Below are positions 56,044-64,000 of a stretch of DNA of 64,000 nucleotides, one piece after another. The notes under the pieces are model-generated. The model worked only from the letters and a program-made list of their open reading frames with translations. It ran no database searches and was not told the DNA's origin. The stretch's first letter is position 1; the number at the start of each line of letters is the position of its first letter. The stretch is from assembly GCF_016597725.1 (NCBI RefSeq), contig NZ_VCGY01000009.1, positions 62,001 to 126,000 on the forward strand. The letters are read 5' to 3'. The position numbers and the translations under genes were made by a program. The stretch is from Marinobacter sp. 1-4A (GTDB lineage Bacteria; Pseudomonadota; Gammaproteobacteria; Pseudomonadales; Oleiphilaceae).

Positions 56044-56609
56044 GTAGGCAAGGCTTTTTACATGCAGGTATGTTGGCAGCGCTTTTAAGTTTAACGGGGT
56101 GTGCTTCTGGTCCGGGCGGCTCAATATACGTGCCCGCGGGTGGTTCGTCCCGAACACCGGAACCCCCGCAGACGGCTGATGAAGAACAGAATCAGGTGTG
56201 GCGCAAAAGCGAACAAACTGACAGCAGGGAATCCGAACAGCGGCCCGAACGCAGGAGTAAACCGAGCTATCAAGACACCGGCGAACAACTTTCACCAGCA
56301 GCTCTTAGTTTGGTGCGTGAAGCCGATAAGCTGCTAAAGAGCGGTGATGCCGGGGGTGCCATTGTACGTTTGGAACGCGCCCAAAGAATCGCTCCCAGAT
56401 CGGCGGAAATCTACTTTAAGTTGTCGCAAGCCTATGTGGCAGGCAATAAGCTGGGGCCTGCAGAGCAATTTACGTTGAAGGGGTTGTCTCTTGCGGGTAG
56501 CGATACCCGGCTGCAACGTGCGGGTTGGTTACTGCTGGCGGATATCCGCAGAGCGCGGGGTAACGTAGCAGGGGCCAGTCAAGCCGAAGAGCGGGCGGCA
56601 GCCCTTTAA
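56040..56609 (+). CDS. TPR-like outer-membrane lipoprotein
   Basis: A 189-residue lipoprotein: signal with lipobox SLTGCAS (Cys near 21), a disordered Ser/Pro/Glu-rich linker (about 30-80), then two to three TPR-like helical pairs (AALSLVREADKLLKSGDAGG; YFKLSQAYVAGNKLGPAEQF). Overlaps the mrcB stop by 4 bases, so it is co-translated with PBP1b. This suggests a PBP1b partner, analogous to but unrelated in sequence to LpoB; that role is inference. Confidence 0.85.
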   Translation: MSRQGFLHAGMLAALLSLTGCASGPGGSIYVPAGGSSRTPEPPQTADEEQNQVWRKSEQTDSRESEQRPERRSKPSYQDTGEQLSPAALSLVREADKLLKSGDAGGAIVRLERAQRIAPRSAEIYFKLSQAYVAGNKLGPAEQFTLKGLSLAGSDTRLQRAGWLLLADIRRARGNVAGASQAEERAAAL

Positions 56610-56638
56610 GTACAGGCTCCCTAGTAAACGTGTTGAGC

Positions 56639-56676
56639 GACCCTGCTGGAGCCACCTCCAAGCAGGGTCTGTTTTT
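56639..56676 (+). terminator. rho-independent terminator of the mrcB unit
   Basis: Perfect 9-base stem GACCCTGCT/AGCAGGGTC (56639-56647 with 56661-56669), then a TG spacer and five T. 30 bases after the lipoprotein stop, and directly before the stop of the lipase gene on the other strand. Confidence 0.85.
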
Positions 56677-56678
56677 GC

Positions 56679-57596
56679 TTATAGGCCAGCGTTTTTCAAC
56701 CGGTTTACATGCTGCTTAAAAACAGCTTTCGGGTCCGTTTCAAACAAGCTGTGCAGGCCCAGTGCCTGATTTACTTCATCAAGATGGTTCATGAAGTAAT
56801 TGTCTCGGATAATCTTGCCAAAGTGAGTGCTGCAACGCCCTACCATGCCGTCGTTGGCGCTGAAGTTGAATGCCGCACTAGTGATGGTGAGCAATGCGTC
56901 AGACGGGTCCAGAAGGTTTGTTACAACGCCGGTGCCACCCCACGAGTAAAAGCGCACCCCGTTTGCAGCGCTGGCTCCCTCTCCACAGGCACTTGTTGGG
57001 ATGCCTGCGGGTGCAAAATTATTGAACTCTGCGCTGCCTTGGGTTGAAAGCGACTGCAAGCTTGCCTGCATGCTTTGATCGTATCCGCCGCCCGAGATTA
57101 AATCGATCAGGCCGCCTAGGGCATCCCCCAGAGTGTTTGCAAGGCTACTCGCGGGAGACTCAACAATGACATCTGCAACTGGAGAACCTTTGTGGGGCGA
57201 GCCAACGGATGTAACCGAGGCCACCAGATCTGGCCGTACCCGGGAAATATAACGGGCGGTTGGTCCACCGTGACTGTGGCCAATTAGGTTCACCTTGCCA
57301 TGAACAGCGGCAATCGCCTCAACTTGTGGTAACAAGGCCTCGCCACGGGCAATAGTGCTATCAAGAGCTGGAACCACGGTTGTATAAACATCCGCGCCAT
57401 TCTTGCGCAGATCCTCTGCGATGCCATACCAATAGTCCACGCCAATAATAGAATCGAAGCCAAACATGCCATGAACTAATACCACTGGATAACGGGTATC
57501 GGCGTAATTGGAAGGCTTTTTCCACCACCATGCGGCAGAGGGTGCTGACCAGGCTATGGTCACAACCAGAGCTAGTGTTTTGATCCAGAGTTTCAT
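56679..57596 (-). CDS. secreted triacylglycerol lipase (family I)
   Basis: A 305-residue lipase of the Pseudomonas/Burkholderia type I family. Signal peptide about 1-22. The oxyanion HG is at 42-43 in VLVHGMFGFD. The nucleophile Ser108 is in GHSHGG. Asp249 and His271 fit the triad and the Ca-site region. Cys204 and Cys255 could form the stabilising disulfide. Family members usually need a membrane foldase encoded just downstream; none is here, as the next gene is convergent. Function follows from the family; substrate range is unknown. Confidence 0.9.
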   Translation of the reverse strand: MKLWIKTLALVVTIAWSAPSAAWWWKKPSNYADTRYPVVLVHGMFGFDSIIGVDYWYGIAEDLRKNGADVYTTVVPALDSTIARGEALLPQVEAIAAVHGKVNLIGHSHGGPTARYISRVRPDLVASVTSVGSPHKGSPVADVIVESPASSLANTLGDALGGLIDLISGGGYDQSMQASLQSLSTQGSAEFNNFAPAGIPTSACGEGASAANGVRFYSWGGTGVVTNLLDPSDALLTITSAAFNFSANDGMVGRCSTHFGKIIRDNYFMNHLDEVNQALGLHSLFETDPKAVFKQHVNRLKNAGL

Positions 57597-57939
57597 TGTT
57601 CTTCCTACAGCTTGAGTTTATGTTTGTTATTCAAACTGCGGCTCAACCTAACGAGCTGTTACAGATACTGCATGCCTAAGCCAAACGCATTAGTGCTTTG
57701 ACTATGGGCCTCTGCTCGGTGCTACTGGAATTATATTTGTTAAGTTTGTGCCAGCAGATCATCTCTCGTGAGATGTGGCTATAATTTGATCAGCGAGCGT
57801 GGCAAGTCAACGGCAGAAGAGGCTAAGTTGATTTAATAGTGGTTAAAGTGTGAAGGGCGTCTCGAATCAGGCACGGAAGGGTCTATCAATTCGATAAATC
57901 CTTCCGGGAGCCTGTCCAGAATATTGCTTATCTACTTCT
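57597..57939. other. intergenic, upstream of lipase and downstream of hemL
   Basis: 343 bases without a gene-like frame. A hairpin CGGAAGG/CCTTCCG (57874-57880 with 57900-57906) just past the hemL stop may protect or end that transcript, but lacks a T-run. On the minus strand an AT-rich stretch with TATAAT and a partial sigma-54-like TGGCAC precedes the lipase gene; neither promoter is complete. Confidence 0.5.
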
Positions 57940-59220
57940 TCAGAGGGTAGCCATGACTTTTTTCGCCGCTTTAATCGTATCGGCGATGTCCTCATCCGTT
58001 AGGGCTGCGCTGGTGAATCCTGCTTCAAACGCTGACGGAGCAAGGTATACGCCTTCTTTTAGCATTCCTTGGAAGAACTTTTTGAAGCGTTCGACATCGC
58101 AGGCCATTACTTGGTCAAAGCGTGTAATGCTGGGCTCCTCGGTGAAGAAAAACCCAAACATCGCGCCTGCACCCTGGACGGCCAGCGGTATGCCTGTGGC
58201 GTCTGCAGCGGCCTTCAAACCGTCTCGCAGTGCGACAGTTTTTTCAGTAAGGCGGTCGTGAAAACCGGGCTCAGAAATAGCGTTGAGTGTGGCAAGGCCA
58301 GCGCTCATGGCCAGAGGGTTACCGCTTAGTGTGCCAGCCTGATAAACCGGGCCAAGGGGGGCTATGTGTTCCATTATCTCCCGCTTCCCGCCAAAGGCGC
58401 CAACAGGCAGCCCGCCGCCGATGACCTTGCCTAGAGCGGTCAAATCCGGGGTTACACCGTACAACTCCTGAGCTCCACCTAGAGCAACCCTAAACCCGGA
58501 CATAACCTCATCAAAAATCAGCACCGTGCCATGCTCGTCACAGACTTCCCGAAGCGCCTCTAAGAACCCGGGAACCGCTGGAATGCAGTTCATGTTGCCT
58601 GCAACCGGCTCCACAATGATGGCGGCAATTTGATCGCCCATTTCTTTGAAGGTTTCCCTTACGCCCTCTATGTCGTTGAAGTCCAACGTCAGGGTTAGCT
58701 CCGCTAGGCTGGCGGGAATGCCCGGCGAGTTAGGTACACCGAGGGTTAGTGCGCCAGAGCCTGCCTTCACAAGGAGGGAGTCCACGTGCCCGTGATAGCA
58801 GCCCTCAAACTTTACGATTTTATCGCGCCCCGTGTAGCCACGAGCCAGACGAATGGCGCTCATGGTGGCTTCGGTACCGGAATTCACCATGCGCACGAGT
58901 TCTATGGAAGGTACCAACTCGCAGACTTTGCGGGCCATATCAGTTTCAAGCGAGGTGGGCGCACCATAACCAACGCCAAGATCCACCTGAGCGTGCAGGG
59001 CATCTTTGATACGCTGGTCTGAGTGACCAAGAATCATTGGCCCCCAGGAGCCAATGTAATCGATGTAACGCTGGCCATCCTCGTCGTACAGGTAGGCGCC
59101 TTCAGCGTGCTTAAAAAAGATAGGTGTGCCGCCCACGCCTCGAAACGCACGCACGGGGGAGTTAACACCACCGGGAATGTACTTTTGCGCCTGCTCGAAC
59201 AGAGTTTCGGAATTTGTCAT
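57940..59220 (-). CDS. hemL: glutamate-1-semialdehyde 2,1-aminomutase
   Basis: A 426-residue PLP enzyme giving 5-aminolevulinate in the C5 haem pathway. [45 protein letters not shown] and [17 protein letters not shown] (with the PLP lysine) are visible. AGGAG upstream of the ATG. Last gene of a hemJ-thiD-thiE-hemL minus-strand run. Confidence 0.97.
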   Translation of the reverse strand: MTNSETLFEQAQKYIPGGVNSPVRAFRGVGGTPIFFKHAEGAYLYDEDGQRYIDYIGSWGPMILGHSDQRIKDALHAQVDLGVGYGAPTSLETDMARKVCELVPSIELVRMVNSGTEATMSAIRLARGYTGRDKIVKFEGCYHGHVDSLLVKAGSGALTLGVPNSPGIPASLAELTLTLDFNDIEGVRETFKEMGDQIAAIIVEPVAGNMNCIPAVPGFLEALREVCDEHGTVLIFDEVMSGFRVALGGAQELYGVTPDLTALGKVIGGGLPVGAFGGKREIMEHIAPLGPVYQAGTLSGNPLAMSAGLATLNAISEPGFHDRLTEKTVALRDGLKAAADATGIPLAVQGAGAMFGFFFTEEPSITRFDQVMACDVERFKKFFQGMLKEGVYLAPSAFEAGFTSAALTDEDIADTIKAAKKVMATL

Positions 59221-59235
59221 GTGTAACAGCTCCTG

Positions 59236-59904
59236 TTATTTGGGAGTTAAAAAAAGTGGGTGGTGGCTGGCGAACAGCCTTTGGAATGTCTTCGCTTTCT
59301 GTTCCGTGGCTTCCGGGCTGCCCCCGAAGAGCCCGCCAACAACAGCTAATAGATCCGCACCTGCTTGAATTAAGAGTGCGCCATTGTCTGTGGTGATGCC
59401 GCCAATGGCTGTAACCGGCCGATTAAAACGCTTTGCTTTAGCTAGAATGTCGGCCGAAGCCGCTGGAGCTTCCGGTTTGGTTGATGAGGTAAAAAAACGG
59501 CCGAAAGCCAGATAGTTCGCACCTGCTGCCGTGGCAGCTTTGGCCAAAGCAAGGTCGTCATGGCAGGTAATGCCGATAATCGCATCATCACCGAGCTGTT
59601 GGCGCGCCTCGGTAGCAGAGCTGTCGGTTTGGCCGAGGTGTACACCTGCTGCGCCTACGCGCTTGGCAAGTTCAACATCATCATTGATGAGCAGTGGCGC
59701 GCCTGCAGTCGCGCAAAGAGATTGCAGACTTCTCGCTTCGGCCAGACGTTGCGCCATGGGCGACGATTTCTCGCGATATTGTACCATCACTGCACCGCCA
59801 CGGAGGGCCGCCTCCACAGACGCAATCAATGTGTCCGGAGGGGTAAGTTGGCTGTCAGTGATGGCGTAGAGTCCGGTTGGGATGCGTGCACTCACCGTTC
59901 CCAC
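59236..59904 (-). CDS. thiE: thiamine-phosphate synthase
   Basis: A 222-residue TIM barrel joining HMP-PP and thiazole phosphate. GLYAITDSQL, VQYREKS, LINDDVELAKRVGAAGVHLG and GRFFTSSTKP match the family. GTG start at 59904 (GAGG about 7 bases upstream); a second GTG at 59895 forms a GTGA overlap with the thiD stop and is possible. Adjacent to thiD, which supplies its substrate. Confidence 0.95.
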   Translation of the reverse strand: MGTVSARIPTGLYAITDSQLTPPDTLIASVEAALRGGAVMVQYREKSSPMAQRLAEARSLQSLCATAGAPLLINDDVELAKRVGAAGVHLGQTDSSATEARQQLGDDAIIGITCHDDLALAKAATAAGANYLAFGRFFTSSTKPEAPAASADILAKAKRFNRPVTAIGGITTDNGALLIQAGADLLAVVGGLFGGSPEATEQKAKTFQRLFASHHPLFLTPK

Positions 59905-60680
59905 AGGATACCTCGGTCCGGCACCGGTTGGCCTCGGCCTACCTCAAGAGCGTGCAATATGGCGCGATGCACATAATTCTGCGCCTGAGAGATGGCCGCG
60001 CGCGGCGATAGCCCCAGAGCCCGGCCCGCCGCAATCGCAGCGGCAAGTGTGCAGCCGGTGCCATGATATTCCTCGCCGATACGCTCAATTTCCCAAGACA
60101 TGGGCGTAGGCGAGTGGTTGTAAAGAGTGTTGGTGATTCGAACACCTAATCCATGCCCTCCGGTTGCAAGCACCGAAGCGCAGCCACTTGCTAGCAGCTT
60201 GCGCGCAGCCTCGGTCGGGTCGTCACTCTCTCCGAGCAAGGCCAGCTCTATGCCATTCGGCGTGATCATCTCAGTCAGCGGGAATAGTCGTTCTTTCATG
60301 GTGGCGAGCAGCTCGTCATCCGCCAAGTCGCCCCCTCCTGCTGCTTTGATCACCGGGTCAGTTATAACCGGTATGCCGGGGTGTTGCCCAAGAAACTCCA
60401 CCAAAACATCGACCACTGCAGCGTTGCCCATAGCGCCGGTTTTCACCGCATGTATGGGGGCATCCTCAGAAACGCATCGCAGTTGTTTGCGAATGAGTTC
60501 CGCGTCAATGGCTTCAGCACCGTACACATTGCGGGTGTCCTGAACGGTCAGGCAGGTGAGTACCGGTAGGGGGTGGCAGCCCAGAGAGGTGATGGCCTGA
60601 ATGTCAGCCTGAATTCCGGCGCCACCGGAAGGGTCAAGGCCCGAGAGAACAAGTACCTGAGGGCGAGTGTAGTGTTTGAT
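59892..60680 (-). CDS. thiD: hydroxymethylpyrimidine (phosphate) kinase, probable ATC start
   Basis: A 262-residue kinase: VLVLSGLDPSGGAGIQADIQ, TCLTVQDTRNVYG, TGAMGN, DPVIKAAGG and GTGCTLAAAIAAG show a full-length family member. The conserved N-terminal 50 residues are open from 60692 but contain no ATG, GTG or TTG; the first such codon (GTG 60527) would remove the substrate-binding GLDPSGGAG motif. The ribosome-like AGGGAG lies 8 bases before ATC at 60680, so an ATC start is proposed. The frame is the same as hemJ, whose TAG stop is 12 bases upstream. A sequencing error is an alternative. Confidence 0.88.
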   Translation of the reverse strand: MKHYTRPQVLVLSGLDPSGGAGIQADIQAITSLGCHPLPVLTCLTVQDTRNVYGAEAIDAELIRKQLRCVSEDAPIHAVKTGAMGNAAVVDVLVEFLGQHPGIPVITDPVIKAAGGGDLADDELLATMKERLFPLTEMITPNGIELALLGESDDPTEAARKLLASGCASVLATGGHGLGVRITNTLYNHSPTPMSWEIERIGEEYHGTGCTLAAAIAAGRALGLSPRAAISQAQNYVHRAILHALEVGRGQPVPDRGILWER

Positions 60681-60692
60681 GGCTAAAACTCC

Positions 60693-61115
60693 CTAGAACG
60701 GTTTAACGACAGCGAGAATAACAACTGCGAGTAAGATGAACACCGGCAGCTCATTGAACCAGCGATAGAAGACATGGCTACGTGTGTTGAGATCGTCGCG
60801 GAACACCTTGACTAGGTACCCGCAATAAAAGTGATAGGCAATCAGTGCCGCTACGAGTAACAGTTTCACGTGTAGCCAGCCTTGGCTGAAGTATCCGGAT
60901 AGGTTATAGCTGAGCAGCCAGACGCCAAAAGTGACGGTGGCGATCATCGAGGGTGTGGTGATACCCCGATAGAGCTTGCGCTCCATAATCTTAAAACGCT
61001 CGCGCCCCGGCCCATCCTCACAGGCAGCGTGGTATACAAACAGCCTTGGCAGATAAAAAATACCCGCGAACCAGCACACCAGAGAAATTATGTGAAAGGC
61101 TTTAACCCACAGCAT
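60693..61115 (-). CDS. hemJ: protoporphyrinogen oxidase HemJ
   Basis: A 140-residue integral membrane protein with four hydrophobic segments. Conserved histidine and arginine regions: MLWVKAFHIISLVCWFAGIFYLPRLF, KIMERKLYRGITTP and YFSQGWLHVKLLLVA. HemJ oxidises protoporphyrinogen IX, a step of haem synthesis, and matches hemL in the same run. Stop codon is followed 12 bases later, in frame, by the proposed thiD start. Confidence 0.92.
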   Translation of the reverse strand: MLWVKAFHIISLVCWFAGIFYLPRLFVYHAACEDGPGRERFKIMERKLYRGITTPSMIATVTFGVWLLSYNLSGYFSQGWLHVKLLLVAALIAYHFYCGYLVKVFRDDLNTRSHVFYRWFNELPVFILLAVVILAVVKPF

Positions 61116-61118
61116 TGG

Positions 61119-62894
61119 TCAACTCCGTCGATATTGATAATAGCTTTCGATATCAGATTTAAGGACAACGCCATAAACCCGTTGAATCATTGGTGCCACA
61201 TGGCGCTGCACATATAGGGCCTCCGCACTGGTGGTCTCAAACTCATGCATCGCCTCTTCAAGAGTGGCTTGATATTGCACTGGCGCTATATCACGCCGGT
61301 TTGCGGGAATGTCCATCAGATCAATAGACTCGACAGGGGGCGTCTCATCGGTACTAGCCCCCTCCTCTGAATCCTCTAGATACCGTGCCAGATCAACAGC
61401 TGGCAAAAGAGTTGTTGGCCCAGTGCTGCCCTCTACCACTAGCCATTTCGGTTCCGCCTTGAGAGCTTTTCGTGCCTCTTCGGGGGTCAGGTGCCTCTCG
61501 ATGCGCAGAATACTTTTGTCCATGATCGCGGCCACAGAGACCCGGCGCAAGGCCTGAATAACCGGGGAGCTCTGGTAGCTCAGGCCCTGACTTTTCAGAA
61601 CGGTTAGGAATAGCGACTTTTTACCGAAGGCTTCACTGGTGATAAGGGAAGACGTTGTAATAATCAGCATGCCAGGAAGAATAATGTGCGGGTTACGTGT
61701 CAGCTCCATTAAAGCCATTAGTGCCGCCAAAGGCGCCTGCAGCACCGCCCCCATCATCGCGCCCATTCCAAGCATGGCGTAAAAGCCAACCGATGAGGAT
61801 TGAGCAGGCAATATTTCTGCGCCGACTAGTCCCATTGCGCCACCGAGTGTTGCGCCCATGAACAACGTTGGGCCGATAATGCTACTGGGCATGCCCAAGC
61901 CCACAGTCAGGGCCGTGATCAACAACTTTGCCACTCCTGCGCTTAGCAGCAGCCAGAAGCCTAGCTCGCCATTAATGGTTTCATTCACCGTGTCATAGCC
62001 GATGCCCATTGTTTGGGGCACAAGAACAGCGACCGGTGCCATCAATACACCAGCAATGATTACTCGGAGCAAAATAGGGCGATGGTTGAAGCGCCCCATG
62101 GAATCGACCAGCTGGATAAACAGCGCCGCTGCAACGCCGATAACAACGGCAATCACTAAAATCCAGGGTATCTCCAACAGTGAATTCATTGTTAGCGCTG
62201 GCACGCTGAATGCGGGTTCGGTGCCGTACACAACCTGCGATACAATCGCAGCGCTTACGGCAGCAAGAATGATGGGTGTGAAACCGGCAATGGTGTATTC
62301 CATCATCACCACTTCCATGGCAAAAATGACGCCGGAGATGGGCGTGTTGAACGAGGCGGAAATGGCCGCTGCACAGCCACAGGCAACCAGCGTGCGAATG
62401 CTGGTGTTTGGTAGCCGCATCCACTGCCCCATAAGGCTGGAAAACGCAGCGCCCAAATGCACAGCAGGCCCTTCACGGCCCGCCGATTGCCCGGTAACAA
62501 CGGTGGTAACACCAACAATAAATTGGATAACTGCGCTGCGTGCCGTGATGTACCCTTGGTGGTAATTCAAGCGCTCCATTACGTGAACAACGCCGACCTT
62601 TCTGTCATGGGTGGCTAGCCGGTGTAGCAGAAGGCCAAGGCCAAGAGCGCCAGCCAGTGGTAATAGTCCGCGAGTAAGAATGTCTAAGCTCTCGAAGGCC
62701 TCGGAGCCTTCACCTGGCAGGAAGTACTCTAGTGGCCATTCAATGGCCAAACGGAAAACTAGAATGACCCCGCCGGTTACCAATCCGGATAGCAGGCCAA
62801 GAATAGCCAGTTGCGGCAAAGAGTCCACGCCGGATAGTCGACGCGGGAAAGCAGAGATGAATTTCTCACCAATCTGGTGCCAGAATTTATTCAT
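61119..62894 (-). CDS. ClC-family chloride channel/antiporter with C-terminal CBS-like region
   Basis: A 591-residue membrane protein. ClC core (about 30-440): selectivity motif TGQSAGREGP with gating Glu141, and GLGMPSSIIGPTLFMGATLG, the second anion-binding motif. About 10-12 helices. The cytoplasmic tail (about 460-591) resembles two CBS domains (VAAIMDKSILRIERHLTPEE; AEALYVQRHVAPMIQRVYGV). Whether channel or H+/Cl- exchanger is undecided. The gene is 3 bases upstream of hemJ, so may be co-transcribed. Confidence 0.9.
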   Translation of the reverse strand: MNKFWHQIGEKFISAFPRRLSGVDSLPQLAILGLLSGLVTGGVILVFRLAIEWPLEYFLPGEGSEAFESLDILTRGLLPLAGALGLGLLLHRLATHDRKVGVVHVMERLNYHQGYITARSAVIQFIVGVTTVVTGQSAGREGPAVHLGAAFSSLMGQWMRLPNTSIRTLVACGCAAAISASFNTPISGVIFAMEVVMMEYTIAGFTPIILAAVSAAIVSQVVYGTEPAFSVPALTMNSLLEIPWILVIAVVIGVAAALFIQLVDSMGRFNHRPILLRVIIAGVLMAPVAVLVPQTMGIGYDTVNETINGELGFWLLLSAGVAKLLITALTVGLGMPSSIIGPTLFMGATLGGAMGLVGAEILPAQSSSVGFYAMLGMGAMMGAVLQAPLAALMALMELTRNPHIILPGMLIITTSSLITSEAFGKKSLFLTVLKSQGLSYQSSPVIQALRRVSVAAIMDKSILRIERHLTPEEARKALKAEPKWLVVEGSTGPTTLLPAVDLARYLEDSEEGASTDETPPVESIDLMDIPANRRDIAPVQYQATLEEAMHEFETTSAEALYVQRHVAPMIQRVYGVVLKSDIESYYQYRRS

Positions 62895-63004
62895 GAGTGC
62901 CGGAGTTCCGGTACAGGGGGATGGTTTCCCAGAGGGTTTCTGACATCATTGTAACTGTCGCTCTGCAAGCTGCAATAAGTCGTTGGTTTATCATGATAGA
63001 CTAA

Positions 63005-63017
63005 GTAGCTAAGCTAC
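63005..63017. promoter_or_regulatory. 13-base palindrome upstream of argC
   Basis: GTAGCT-A-AGCTAC, perfect, 46 bases before the argC start. A TTGGTT box (62983-62988) lies 17 bases before its TAGCTA half, so the palindrome could cover a weak -10. It does not resemble an ArgR box. Function open. Confidence 0.35.
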
Positions 63018-63062
63018 AAAGAACGACCCATAAATCTTTACACGACGACGCTGGAGAGCAAC

Positions 63063-64000
63063 TTGATTAAAGTAGGTATTGTGGGCGGCACCGGGTATAC
63101 CGGCGTCGAACTGCTCAGAATTCTCGCTGTCCATCCGGAAGTTACGGTTAGTTGCATAACCTCAAGGTCGGAGGCCGGAGTGCCGGTGGCCGACATGTAC
63201 CCGAACCTCCGTGGGCATTTTGACTTGGCTTATTCAGAGCCCGACTCCGGAGTGCTGTCAGCCTGTGATTTGGTGTTTTTTGCAACACCACACGGTGTTG
63301 CCATGCGAATGATCCCCGAGTTAATGGCCGCAGGTGTGCGGGTAGTCGACCTATCGGCCGATTTCCGACTGAAAGACTTGACGGTTTGGTCGCAATGGTA
63401 CGGCATGCCCCACGAGTCGCCGGAGTGGGCAGAGAAAGCCGTTTACGGATTACCCGAAGCGGTGCGTGATGAAATTTCCAAAGCGCAGCTGGTTGCCAAC
63501 CCGGGGTGCTACCCAACAGCAGTCCAACTTGGTTTCCTTCCTCTGCTTGAGCAGGGGCTGGTTGACCCGTCGCGCCTGATTGCCGATGCAAAGTCCGGAG
63601 CCAGTGGTGGTGGCCGGCAGGGCAAGATCGGTATGTTGCACGGTGAAATAAGCGAGAGTTTCAAGGCCTACGGTGCATCAGGCCATCGTCATTTGCCGGA
63701 AATTCGTCAGGGGTTGTCCAAGGCGGCGGGTGTGGAAACCGGCGTTACCTTTGTGCCACACCTGGTTCCGATGATTCGTGGCATAGAGGCGACACTCTAT
63801 GCTGAATTGAAAAATCCGGTTGATTTCGACCGCCTGCAAAATCTGTTCGAAGAGCGCTATCGCGATGAGCCGTTTGTTGATGTAATGCCGTTCGGTAGCC
63901 ATCCCGAGACACGCAGTGTGCGGGGCGCTAACTTGTGCCGCATGGCTTTGCACCGTCAGGAGCAGAGTAACATTGTGATCATCTCCTCGGTTATTGATAA
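63063..64000 (+). CDS. argC: N-acetyl-gamma-glutamyl-phosphate reductase (truncated by window edge)
   Basis: The first 312 residues of the NADPH-dependent reductase of arginine synthesis, running off the right edge. The Rossmann motif [16 protein letters not shown] is at 4-19, the catalytic Cys is in [10 protein letters not shown], and [12 protein letters not shown] and the HRHLPEI substrate motif are present. TTG start at 63063 with GGAGA 6 bases upstream; there is no ATG before the Rossmann loop. About 35 residues are missing. Confidence 0.94.
   Translation, partial: MIKVGIVGGTGYTGVELLRILAVHPEVTVSCITSRSEAGVPVADMYPNLRGHFDLAYSEPDSGVLSACDLVFFATPHGVAMRMIPELMAAGVRVVDLSADFRLKDLTVWSQWYGMPHESPEWAEKAVYGLPEAVRDEISKAQLVANPGCYPTAVQLGFLPLLEQGLVDPSRLIADAKSGASGGGRQGKIGMLHGEISESFKAYGASGHRHLPEIRQGLSKAAGVETGVTFVPHLVPMIRGIEATLYAELKNPVDFDRLQNLFEERYRDEPFVDVMPFGSHPETRSVRGANLCRMALHRQEQSNIVIISSVID

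Noticed and set aside
57730..57780. Sigma-54-like TGGCAC upstream of the lipase gene
   Set aside because: The -12 half reads TAAC instead of TTGC, so the required GC is missing.
57874..57906. Hairpin after hemL as an intrinsic terminator
   Set aside because: Stem is good but no T-run follows on either strand.
63148..63591. 147-codon minus-strand frame within argC
   Set aside because: argC is clearly conserved on the plus strand with a TTG start and ribosome site; the opposite frame has no family resemblance.

Overview
The window reads as a stretch of a gammaproteobacterial chromosome close to Marinobacter. This is judged from protein flavour and from Pseudomonas-like neighbourhoods: pyrE/crc, oxyR-recG, rpoD-dnaG-rpsU/tsaD, cbrAB-pcnB-folK-panBC and thiD-thiE-hemL. 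No rRNA, complete insertion sequence, CRISPR array or replication origin is visible.

Layout. 1-21.9 kb is housekeeping: 5' end of polA, DUF2782 and phasin-like proteins, pyrE divergent from crc, rph, yicC, a RluA-type pseudouridine synthase, a tandem universal stress protein, gmk-rpoZ-spoT-ridA, an SDR, oxyR-recG, a YbaK/HDOD-type protein, a molybdopterin oxidoreductase with a DUF2489 protein, and DUF4398/OmpA envelope lipoproteins. About 22-31.2 kb is accessory. It holds a GC-rich 1651-residue autotransporter with an internally duplicated passenger, an AraC regulator, an internally deleted tyrosine integrase, a TetR/hotdog pair around a nested palindrome, and a 3'-truncated GntR gene. This segment abuts the 3' end of a CAU-anticodon tRNA. 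31-43.6 kb holds rpoD-dnaG-rpsU, tsaD, plsY, folB-folK2, and pcnB-folK-panB-panC-pgi. 43.7-48.9 kb is the carbon/nitrogen control module cbrX-cbrA-cbrB-crcZ. 48.9-64 kb holds gluQRS, dksA, sfsA, a Rieske/pentapeptide pair, a two-domain kinase, mrcB, a secreted lipase, hemJ-thiD-thiE-hemL, a ClC channel and the start of argC.

The most informative content is a nearly complete catabolite-repression circuit. Crc lies at 2.9 kb. The sensor CbrA, the sigma-54 activator CbrB and a small membrane ORF (cbrX) lie at 44-49 kb. The unannotated gap between cbrB and pcnB holds a candidate crcZ small RNA: a sigma-54 promoter with correct GG/GC spacing, upstream TGTTAC/GTAACA sites, about six A-rich Hfq/Crc-type motifs and a hairpin end. 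Other points of note are a long hairpin element with twin TCCT-loop arms between crc and rph, a thiD gene with no ATG/GTG/TTG start but a well-placed ribosome site before ATC, a tRNA promoter -10 box in the loop of the rpoD terminator, and two folK paralogues.
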